From the NCBI RefSeq assembly GCF_005239225.2, contig NC_133284.1:3873770-3937769 (forward strand): a DNA stretch of 64,000 nucleotides, written 5' to 3'. The DNA is from Populus alba (lineage: Eukaryota > Streptophyta > Magnoliopsida > Malpighiales > Salicaceae). Positions 44,501 to 54,653 of the stretch are shown here, piece by piece (within the stretch, counting starts at the first letter, position 1; the number at the start of each line of letters is the position of its first letter). The position numbers were made by a program, and so were the translations under genes. The notes under the pieces are model-generated. The model did no database searches and was not told where the DNA came from. It saw only the letters and a list, made by a program, of their open reading frames with translations.

Positions 44501-45445
44501 GCAGATGGAATGATCGTTGCTATCAAAAAATCCAAATTGGTGGATGAAGAAAAGTTGGAAGAATTTATCAATGAGGTCGTCATCCTTTCACAAGTCAATC
44601 ACAGAAATGTGGTCAAGTTGCTAGGTTGTTGTTTAGAGACGGAAGTTCCTCTGCTAGTCTATGAATTCATTCCCAACGGAAATCTCTTTGAGTATATTCA
44701 TGACCAGAAGGAGGAGTTCGAGTTTTCATGGGAAATGCGACTAAGGATTGCTACTGAAGTTGCTAGGGCACTTTCTTATCTTCATTCCGCAGCATCCATT
44801 CCGGTTTACCACCGTGATATCAAGTCTACAAATATAATGTTAGATGAGAAGTTCAGAGCAAAAGTATCAGATTTCGGAACTTCAAGATCGATCGCCATTG
44901 ATCAAACTCATCTAACCACTCATGTTCAAGGCACTTTTGGATACTTTGACCCAGAGTACTTCCAGTCTAGCAAGTTTACCGGAAAAAGTGACGTCTACAG
45001 TTTTGGTGTTGTTCTTGCAGAGCTCTTGAGCGGGCAAAAACCAATTTCTTATGAAAGGTCGGAAGAAAGGGGAAGTTTAGCCACTCATTTTATTCTTTTG
45101 ATGGAAGAGAACCAGATATTTGATATTCTTGATGAACGAATTATGGGGCAGGACCGTGACGAAGAAGTTATCGCAGTCGCTAACCTTGCAAGAAGATGCT
45201 TGAACTTGAATGGAAGGAAACGACCAACAATGAGAGAAGTCGCGATAGAGTTGGAGCAGATTGGGCTGTCAAAAGGAGCTCTTCATGCACAACAAATTAG
45301 TAAAGAACTTGAAAACATCAGGGATGGAGTTCCCAACGTATGGGAAATTGCTGGGACTCCTACTTCAGTAACAATTGGCGATTTTAGAAATGGCACGGCT
45401 CCATCTTTGGATGTCCAAACATTGATTTCTCACGAAACATGGTGA
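41575..45445 (+). pseudogene. WAK-like receptor kinase, ectodomain frameshifted, kinase exon intact
   Basis: Exons by homology to 54654-57923: exon 1 41575-42464, exon 2 42637-42750 (EGF-like DIDECKNPNGNWC), exon 3 44229-45445. Relative to the intact paralogue, exon 1 has a 1-bp gain in the signal peptide (about 41600-41612), a net +10 near 42058-42076 giving a stop at 42086-42088, and a +2 near 42255 that restores the frame. Exon 3 is open: transmembrane [57 protein letters not shown] and DPEYFQSS. Intron 2 is about 610 bp longer than in the paralogue. A secreted or kinase-only product from an internal start, or splicing around the break (CAGAAG|GTAAAA at 42060), cannot be excluded; as drawn it is a pseudogene. 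Confidence 0.88.
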
Positions 45446-46227
45446 TTAAGATTTATGTTCATTTGATTTGCATGAGTTTTAGACAATTTTAAGATTTTCT
45501 TGTTGTATTTCCGATCCCTTCATCAGACGTTCCTAAACTAATCAAACAACATGTATAATTTAGTATTTTGTGCCTCTTGGTAGTTCTATTAATTTATGAT
45601 CTCTCCGTGTGATTTTATCACTCCTCTTGGTAGTACTCCCAACAAAAGTTACTCTAAATCCGAAAGTTGAAAGATTATATTTTAGTTTCATTCATTTTTG
45701 TTAATTTTAGTTTTCATTCATAGTTTTTTAAATTTGGTCAATTTTGGCTCAGGTTTTAAATTTAAAAAAAAAAAAAAAGATATTAATCCTGTCAAGTTCA
45801 ATATAACTCGGCAAGATCAGAACCAAGTATTTTTTTTAAAAAACAAATAACAAAAAATAATATCATTTATAAAAAAAAATATTGATCAAGGATCCAATAA
45901 TATATATTTTTTAAAAAAATTAGACCTCAAATCAGGTTAAAAGAACACTTGATCATATGTTAATTAACAAATAATTCCTTATGAGAAAGGATTCCAATTG
46001 TATATTTAGTGGAAACAATGGTATTGAAAGGTATATTAAGTAATATTCTAAAAGGTATGGAAAAAATTCTTTCCCACACCATTATTCAACAAGAAATAAA
46101 TCATGGTTGATTGCTGCGATGATTTTTTTTAATCCCTCTTCTTTATTTTTATTAATTGCACACATTTATTAAGGAATGCAAGATTCAAAGATAAGTAACT
46201 AAGATGAAAAACACAATAAAAAAGATG
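45446..46227 (+). repeat. duplicated 3' flank of the WAK-like unit, copy 1
   Basis: Matches 57924-58745 throughout and ends at AAAAAAGATGG (46227), where the two copies diverge. Contains the 3' UTR. No gene. Confidence 0.85.
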
Positions 46228-46769
46228 GTTTTGCTAAAATTGGGGCAAAACATATATTTTAGTCCCTTAACTTTTAAAATTATAAGCTTTCAGTCCTTAA
46301 TAATTTATAAAATTCAATTTTAATTCTAAATTTTATTTTATTTTATTTCTTTATCCCTGGTTTGAGAGAATGGCTGGATTTTCATAGTAAAAAAAGAAAA
46401 TCATAGTTGTGATTGATACAAGAAAAACACGAAATATGTCTCTTTTATCCCAGCCCAACCATGTCCATCTTTCTTTATCTTGAGATGGTACCAAATACTG
46501 TCTTGGCATGCACTCTAGAGAAACGACTTTTCTTCCCCCGTTGTATTCATAGCATCGTCGTCTACACGCTACCTTTCTATTATCTTTAATTTCTCTATTC
46601 CGAGTTCCAACACATTTAAGTGGTTCAAAGCCTACTGTTACTTCCCTTTAGTTTTAGACTAATCGTCTTTGAATTGGTTAGACGAAAGTCACCATCACTC
46701 ATCAATTTGAGAATCTTAATTTATAGTCTTGTGGAATTTATACGTACATTATTGATCGAAGCTTGGAAG
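46228..46769 (+). repeat. spacer and promoter block, second unit
   Basis: 46230-46510 is repeated inverted at 40100-40400 and in part at 7150-7440. 46511-46769 is the shared promoter block (ACGACTTTTCTTCCCCCG, GACGAAAGTCACCATCACTC). Confidence 0.75.
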
Positions 46770-47000
46770 TTGGGAAGAAACATCCCAACTCCAAATCCTA
46801 CAGAAACTTGTGGAAATATTAGCATCCCTTTTCCATTTGGAATAGGAATTCGATTTCAAAAAGATACCCTCCTTCTTGAAGTATTAAATTCCTATGATTC
46901 TGAAATTTATTTTGTTTCGACTTCTAAACAATGGATTTACAATCTTTCTTCTCTTCTTTCTGTAGCAGCCAAACAAGAAAAAAAAAAAAAAGAAACTTGA
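46770..47000 (+). pseudogene. WAK-like exon-1 fragment, copy 2
   Basis: [17 protein letters not shown] is followed by the same non-family continuation as the other copies (IRFQKDTLLLEVLNSYDSE) to a stop at 46998-47000. No downstream ectodomain, EGF or kinase exon belongs to it; 47001-47520 continues as the non-coding spacer seen at 50085-50640 and inverted at 6180-6660. Confidence 0.75.
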
Positions 47001-47642
47001 AAGAATTGGAAATAAAAAATTGTAACTCAGTTGATGTTAGTGTTTTTTGTTGGAATAAAAAACTAGTGTTGTAGTAGTTTAAGGAGAGCAAAACAAAGAT
47101 ATAAAACTAAAGAACAAGAAAAAGATTTGACATGTACTAAAGAACATCTTGGGATTTCTTGCAAAGGGATTACCAAATTGGGTTAATTGATTGTGGCAAG
47201 ATGTTTCTATTGCTCTAAATGCACTTTCTTTTGTTAATTTTTATGGCGGATTGAAAATCCCCAAATTTAGAAATTTAGGGTTTATGTGTGTTTGTATTTG
47301 GAAAGGTGACATAGTGTAGTTATTGGTTAATTTTGGATTAAATAACATGGCTAAGGATTAAATTAAAGATATTAAAAACTAAATTTTTGAAATTTGGGAC
47401 CATAAGTGGACAGACATGGTAGGGATTTTGGGGAAATGTGTAAGCTTGATTAAATTATGTGATTTTGATATTTTAAAATGATGTTGGGAATGCTTGGGGT
47501 CGAAATGGAATGTTGTGATATGGATAGCTAGGAAGTTAGTTATTGCTGCAGTATGTTGGAATGGTGTAAATGTGTAATTTTGGCTAAATTGTGTGGTTTT
47601 GAAGGATAGAAAGATGATCTGATGCTTACACTTGAATAGTAT
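47001..47642. other. non-coding spacer, truncated copy
   Basis: 47001-47500 parallels 50120-50620. The homology stops near GATGTTGGGAATG (47495), before the ATGGTGGCATATAC block, marking a deletion or exchange breakpoint. No gene. Confidence 0.65.
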
Positions 47643-48860
47643 TGTCGATACACGAAGTCAGGCAACGACTCCACTTTTTTGTTTACTTAACAAAAAGATT
47701 TTTTTTCGATTGATTGGGGAAAATAAAGATTTTATTAGAGTTGTCATCTAGTAATATGAGAGAACTAGAAATCCCAAATTAGACACTAGTCCTAGAGATT
47801 CAGATACTGGATTAGTTATGATTAAGGGAAGGTAGACACCACCCTTAAAACATCCATTCAAAAGAAAGGTTACCCTTACTTGTGTGTTTTTTTATTTGAT
47901 TCAAATGCTATTATATTTTGAGCTTATTTGCAATTTTGTTTTTTTTTTAAATGGTTAACGTCGGTCCCTAAAAATAGGAGACAAATTAAAAATGACATTA
48001 ATTCCTAAAAATAGGAGACTCGTCTAAAATATCGACGTTTAACCCTAAAAAGGATATTTACGTCTGAGTTATCAAAAGAAAATAATAGACATAATCCATA
48101 GTTATTATAAATACCCTTGACATCGGTCCTTTTCTATAAAAAAAGACGTGTCGACAAACAACGTTCGTAGGAGACGTGTCGACAAACAACGTTCGTAGGA
48201 GACGCATAAAAAAAATGGATGACATCCATTCCTAAAAATAGGTGGCTTGTCTAAAATATTGACGTTTAACCCTAAAAAGAAGAATTACAACTGAGTTACC
48301 AAAAAGAAATTATAAACATAATCCATATTTGGTATTTAAACTTTTGACATCGGTCCTTTTCTGTAAAAAGAAACGTGTCGACAAATAATATTCATTTATA
48401 AAACAAAAATTATTCTATATTCGAGAATTGGGCTTTGGACCCATGAACAATAACATGATAAGATGGGTGTTTGACCCGCGTTGTTATTCCTTTTATACTT
48501 AAATCAGTATTAAAAAAAGCCTGTTTCAACCGCAAAAATAATAATATTGAAACACAAAAGAAAAACATTTGATGGGTATCAACCCGGTGAACCGGGTTTT
48601 GACCGAAAAATAATGATGTTGACCCAAAACAACTTGAAAACTCATTTTTTACCCCGGTTCACATGATTGGACCTGTATTGACCCGGTGGACTCGGTTTTG
48701 ATCCAAAATGACGGTTTTGACCGAAAATGATGGTTTTGACCCGAAACGTAATGGAAACTCATTTTTTACCCCGATCGACATGGTTTGACCCATATTGACC
48801 CGGTGGACTCGGTTTTGAAAAAATAACGGTTTTGATCGAAAATGACGGTTTTTGATCAAA
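47643..48860 (+). repeat. diverged Tat-like LTR remnant with internal tandem repeats
   Basis: Starts TGTCGATACACG; 47740-47870 is recognisably related to the LTR motif block of A and B (GAGTTGTCATCTAGTAAT, then GATTAAGGGAAGGTAGACACC). Internal repeats: about 228-bp dimer (47995-48060 resembles 48225-48290), a 28-bp unit twice (48148-48203, ACGTGTCGACAAACAACGTT), and about 127-bp repeats with GACCCGGTGGACTCGGTTTTGA (48560-48850). Right boundary uncertain. Confidence 0.5.
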
Positions 48861-48944
48861 AGATGGGCGGGGTAACTTGGCAGCTCTAGCTATGCATATG
48901 GCCTCTTTCGGCCTATCACAACGTCACTACTTCTGCAAGTCCTT

Positions 48945-49150
48945 AACAAAAAGCAGAAGTCTAGCCATGCATTTTATTATGTTGATGGAAGATTAGAAGA
49001 TAATAAACTCTTTGATATTCTTGATGTTAGAGTTAAGGGTGCTATCAAAACGAAGAAGTTATCTTGTTGCTCATATTGCAAAAAGATGCTTGAATTTGAC
49101 AGTGGCAGGACTCCATTATCTCATGCGAACCACTGATAAATATTAAAACA
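48945..49150 (+). pseudogene. WAK-like kinase C-terminal fragment
   Basis: [12 protein letters not shown], then DNKLFDILDVRVK and AKRCLNL in shifting frames match the C-terminal lobe of the family, ending in the common 3' region (GATAAATATTAAAACATGGTGA). Preceded by a short non-kinase block (GGCGGGGTAACTTGGCAG) shared with 53381. No catalytic residues. Confidence 0.8.
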
Positions 49151-49884
49151 TGGTGATTTAAGAAGGCATAACAATGGAGTAATGGGATTATTTTTTCCTG
49201 TTGTTACTGTTATTGTATAATTAAAACTTAAAGTTTGCTGAATCGCTATAAATTAAACACATGTGTGTCTGTCTCTGTTTTTCTTTTCCCTTGTTACTAT
49301 TTTGATGTGAATTAAACAAATAAACATGCAATATGCTTAATTTATCATGAGGGAGTAAATTATGCTGATTTTGCAAGTCATTAACTTGTCAAAGAATAAT
49401 GTCGTTCGATGTCAACTTCTGTTGTAATAAAGGAGGAGAGAAAAATAGGAGGATTAGGGTCCACACAGAAACACTCAGTTCAATAACTTGAGTTCGAGAT
49501 TTCATGTTGGAAAATTTCGGTTAAGTTTCTCCATGATATAGAATTCTATATAAAAAATCATTTAATCAACGGACAAAACTTGAAATATATAAGTTTTAAT
49601 TTAAGAGTTATAATTATTTTTTTGTTGAAAAGTAAAACAGAAGAAAAAAATTGTAGCTTCCTCTTAGATTATTTAAAATTCTATGATAATACAATAGTTA
49701 AATTATTAAGTAATTGTCCTGTACTTCCCCTGTTTTATTCATAGCATCGTCGTCTACACGCTATTCTCTTTAGTTTTGGACTTCTCGTCTTTGAATTGGT
49801 TAGACCAAAGTCACCATCACTCATTTTGAGAATCTTAATTTATAGTCTTGTGGAATTTATACATTATTAAGCAAAGCTTGGAAG
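49151..49884 (+). repeat. 3' flank and promoter block, third unit
   Basis: 49151-49700 matches 53818-54260 and, inverted, 39345-39740. 49725-49884 is the shared promoter block. No gene. Confidence 0.8.
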
Positions 49885-50079
49885 TTGGGAAGAAACATCC
49901 CAACTCCAAATCCTACAGAAACTTGTGGAAATATTAGCATCCCTTTTCCATTTGGAATAGGAATTCGATTTCAAAAGGATAACCTCCTTCTTGAAGTATT
50001 AAATTCCTATGATTCTGAAATTTTTTTTTTTCGACTTCTAAACAATGGATTTACAATCTTTCTTCTCTTCTTTCTGTAG
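49885..50079 (+). pseudogene. WAK-like exon-1 fragment, copy 3
   Basis: Same start as copies 1 and 2 ([25 protein letters not shown]). A change in the T-run near 50022-50032 shifts the frame relative to copy 2, so the end reads FFFRLLNNGF. Continues into the non-coding spacer. Confidence 0.75.
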
Positions 50080-51507
50080 CAGCCAAACAAGAAAAAACAA
50101 TTAACGGTAAAAAAAAAATAAAAATTGAAAGAATTGGAAATAAAAAATTGTAACTCAGTTGATGTTAGTGTTTTTTGTTGGAATTAAAAAGTAGTGTTGT
50201 AGGAGTTTAAAGACAACAAAACAAAGATAGAAAACTAAAGAACAAGAAGAAGATTTGACATGTACTAAAGAACATTTTGGGATTTCTTGCAAAGGGATTA
50301 ACAAATTGGGTTAATTGATTGTGGCAAGATGTTTCTATTGCTCTAAATGCACTTACTTTTGTTAATTTTTATGGGGGATTGAAAAACCTTAAATTTAGAA
50401 ATTTAGGGTTTGTTTGTGTTTGTATTTGGAACGGTGACATAGTGTAGTTATTGGTTAATTTTGGGTTAGATAACATGGCTAAGGATTAAATTAAACATAT
50501 TAAAAACTAATTTTTTTTTTAAATTTGGGACCATAAGCGGGCAGACATGGTAGGGATTTTGGGGAAATGTGGAACCTTGATTAAATTATGTGATTTTGAT
50601 AATTTAAAATGATGTTGGGAATGATGAGAATTTCAATTAGTATATGCCACCATCTTACTTCTATAAATTGAAGTATTTCAATTATCAACCGCATCATTCT
50701 TGATTTTGAAGGAAACATCTCCAGTTAGTATCCCAAATCACTTTAACAGACTCCTTTATTACTTCTATCTCAGTTGAAGGAACTCACACTAATGGAATGT
50801 CAGGTATATGCCACCATCTTACTTCTAAAAATTGAAGAATTGTTATTTAAACGACTCCTTTATTGATTCATATATGTGTGTATGTTTGTATGTGTGTCAT
50901 GAGCTTCAAAGTGTTTCATGGGAAATTTTGAATAATTTTAAAGTCAGTTATAATGACAGACTTATTAAATAAATTTAGAGTTCATCTTAATAACAAAAAC
51001 TTGTTGAGTAAATTAAAGTTCATTGTTATGATGGAGACTTTTTATACAATTTTTAAGTGAGCTATAATGATGGAGACTTACTGGATAAATTGAAAGTTGG
51101 CTGTTATAATGGAGATTTAATGATTCAATTCATAGTCAATCATGATGATAAAGACTAACTGAATAGACTTAATGACGGAGATTTATTGGATAAATTTTTG
51201 TTGAACTTAAAAAAAAAATTCAAGTGTTGTTAACATATTTTTTAAATAAAAAAACATGATGTGGAGGTTAATCCGATGTGACGTAGTCAACTTTACAAGT
51301 CCAAATATAACTCGAACAACCGATAAAAAATATAGTTTGACTAAAACAAATCAAGACGATATCTTTTTAAATTTTTTTGAGATGACAATGTATTGGATCT
51401 ACTTGGATTTACTTTGAATCGGCTCGGATTTACTTGGATTAACTCATATTAACTTGCTAAAATCTTCGACCCAAATCATGAGACCTTGATAACCCTTTAG
51501 AAAGCAA

Positions 51508-51561
<54 letters not shown>

Positions 51562-52607
51562 CCTCAATTCTCAATTAATATAATATTGAAGGATGAAATT
51601 GAAAAAAAAAAAATCAAATTCAAAAAATAAGTTAAGTCAGCCTGGGTTAACCTTTAAACCTGAGTCATGAGACTGAGATAAACCGCATAGAAAAAAAATT
51701 AAAATAAGTTATGAAATTGAATTCCCAATCAACTCGATGTTAAAGGATGAAATTAAAAAAAAAAATCAATTAAAAAAAGGACACGAAGGAGTCAACCCAA
51801 ACTAACCGACCAAACTCGTGATCTAAGTCGTGAGACTGGGATAACCTCGTAAAAAACAAACTAAAAGAAATTATGTTGTTTTATTCTCAATTAACCTAAT
51901 GTTAAATGATGAAATTAAAAAAAAATAACAAAAAAACTGAGGCAACTTGGCTATTGCGTGACCATGTTCATGAGATCATGATAACTCCATAAAAAAAAAC
52001 AAAATGAAGTACACTTCTCAATCAACCCAATGTTGAAGGATTAAATTGAAAAAAAAATGAAAAAGAAAACAAACAAAAAAAATCCCAAGTCAACTCAGGT
52101 TAACTTGACGAACTCGAATCATGAGACCGAAATAAATTCATAGAAATAAAAAAAAATATAAAGTCAAAATTTCAATCAACATAATGTTAAAGGATTACAA
52201 TTGAATAGAAATTCAATTAAAAGGAATTAAAAAAACCGGAGCCAATTTGGCTTAACCCATAAAACTTGCAACTTGAGTCATGAGACCGTCATAACCCCAT
52301 AAAAAGTAAATAAAAAAAAATATGAAGCCAAATTCTCAATTAACCAAATGTTGAAGGATAAAATTGAAAAACAAATCAATTAAAAAAAAGAACAAAAAAT
52401 TTACTCGAGTTAACCCAGATTAACCTGTCAAACTTGGATCATAAGACCAAGATAATCCCATAAAATATAAATAAAAAAAAAATTATAAAGTCTAATATCT
52501 ATTAAACCTAATATTAGAGGATGGAATTGCAAAAAAAAAAAATCTTTGAGGACCAGATTGTAAAAGGCCAAATCATTTCATTGTTAATTGCTACAATGAA
52601 ATGTCAA
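50080..52607 (+). repeat. duplicated spacer with ~150-bp tandem repeat (mirror of 4265-6659)
   Basis: Inverted counterpart of 4265-6659: the ATGGTGGCATATAC block (50640-50830), the GATGGAGACTT-type repeats (51020-51110), then the tandem array from about 51400 to 52540. An AT microsatellite (51512-51558) is inserted. 52546-52607 is the empty version of the copia target. Confidence 0.88.
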
Positions 52608-53370
52608 GACCTTTTAATATATGTTAATTATGTAAAAATAAATTAATGATATAAATCTCAAGAAATATTATGAATTCTACTTTACATGAATGTGGAGATT
52701 AATTGTGATTGAAGTTCTTTTAGTAGTAAGACTGAATTTGCCTAAGCATAGAGCTCCCGTGTAGGACAGACTTGCTGGAATTTTGTTAAATTGAATAAAT
52801 TATTTGTTTGAATGGAAAGTTCCTTGTGTGATTGACATGCATGTGAAATATATATATATATATCATTTCATTGACAATCATTGTGTTATTTTTTCCCATC
52901 AAATTATGGAATATCAGATTTTTTAGAAAAATATCATATTCTTCCCTACATGTTTCTCTGCAAAATAGGGTTGTATAACCTAAAAGGGCTTAGTGTTGGA
53001 TGCTCACGACGTCAGGAAATTAAACTGAATCATGGTTGATGCTCCATTTAGAAAAATAAAATGAAATTGAATTGAATTAAAAAATATTAAAGCTATTGGG
53101 ACTGGATTTGAACACTAGACAAGTGTTGAACCTCTTTTCTTGCAAACATCAAGGACTAAATTGCATAATCATGGAAGAGATTTAGCTCTTTCTGTTTTTT
53201 TAGATCCCTTGATTGTATTTCCTTTTATATGGGATCCCATAATGTTGAGGAAAAGTATTTGATACTCTGTTTTGCGGGAGAAAAAAAAAAAAAAAAAAAC
53301 AATTTCATTGATGTAAAATTAACAATTAAGGCTCGAGAGATCAATTGTTTTAAAAAAAATCAGGGACCAA
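52608..53370. other. spacer
   Basis: No gene recognised. A short AT run at 52850-52863; ACTGGATTTGAACACTAGACAAG (53101-53123) resembles generic plant repeat sequence. Otherwise nothing seen. Confidence 0.5.
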
Positions 53371-53479
53371 AAAAGACTGGCGGGGTAACTTGGCAGCGGT
53401 TGCAGGATGAGACGGTGGCGCTATTTCGATGCATGCGGCCTCTTTCGGCTGCATTAGAAACGTCACAGCAGATCTATCT

Positions 53480-53830
53480 ATTTTGTGCAAGTCCTTAACA
53501 GAAAGTAGAAGTCTAGACATGCATTTGATTATGTTGATGGAAGATAATAAACTCTTTGATATTCTTGATGTTAGAGTTAAGGAGTGCTATCAAAACGCAG
53601 AAGTTATCTTTATTGCAAAAAGATGCTTGAATTTGAATGGGAAAAGTCGACCTTGAATGGGATAATTGGACTGTCTCAAAAGGAGCCAAATATTCAACAA
53701 AACTGTAAAATATGAAGGGAAAAAAAAAACGTCATGAATGATGCAAGCAATGACTGGGATACGGGTGATTTTGACAGTGGCAGGACTCCATCATCTCATG
53801 TGATAAAACATGGTGATTTAAGAAGGCATA
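53480..53830 (+). pseudogene. WAK-like kinase C-terminal fragment
   Basis: SRSLDMHLIMLMEDNKLFDI, then [30 protein letters not shown], then a stop where TMREV should follow, and a decayed GLSQKEPN-like tail. Same origin as 48945-49150 and the inverted 39780-40025. The preceding 53381-53480 block is not kinase sequence. Confidence 0.85.
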
Positions 53831-54269
53831 ACAATGGAGTAATGGGATTATTTTTCCTGTTGTTGCTGTTATTGTATAATAAAAATAAAGTTTGCTGAAT
53901 CGCTATAAATTAAACACATGTGTGTCTGTCTCTGTTTTTCTTTTCCTGTTGTCTCTGTTGTTTCTGTTGTTACTATTTCGATGTGAATTAAACATATAAA
54001 CATGTAATATGCTTTATCATGAGGGTGTGAATTATGCTGATTTTGCAAGTCAATAGTTTTTAAATTAATTTTGTCAAAGAATAATGTCGTTCGATGTCAA
54101 CTTCTGCTGTAATAAAGGAGGAGAGAAAAATAGGAGGATTAGGGTCCACACAGAAACACTCAGTCCAATAACCTAAGTTTGAGATTTCACGTTGGAAATT
54201 TCGGTTAAGTTTCTCCATGATATAGATTTTCTACAAAAAAATCTGTACAATTATTAAGTAATTGTCCTG

Positions 54270-54653
54270 TACTTCCCCTGTTTTATTCAGAGCATCGTCG
54301 TCTACACGCTATTCTCTTTAGTTTTGGACTTCTCGTCTTTGAATTGGTTAGACGAAAGTCACCATCACTCAATTTGAGAATCTTAATTTATAGTCTTGTG
54401 GAATTTATACATTATTAATCAAAGCTTGGAAGTTGGGAAGAAACATCCTAGCTCTAAATCCTACGAATACTCGAATTAAAAATATGGAAGGCCACCATAT
54501 TATATATATAGATAGATTGAGAGAGAACTTTTCATTCAATTTGCTTCAAATGATTTGAGAACTTTTCATTGTGTTTACTCTTTTAAGGCAGTCTTCTCTC
54601 TCCTTCCATTATTGATCTCCAGCAGCATCTAAATCTGCAATAGAAGGGAAGCC
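54270..54653 (+). promoter_or_regulatory. promoter block of the intact WAK-like gene
   Basis: The shared upstream block (54280-54450) precedes TATTATATATATAGATAG (54499-54516), a TATA-like stretch about 140 bases before the ATG. The leader AACTTTTCATTGTGTTTACTC and AGCAGCATCTAAATCTGCAA is shared with 41415-41570. No specific regulatory motif assigned. Confidence 0.5.
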
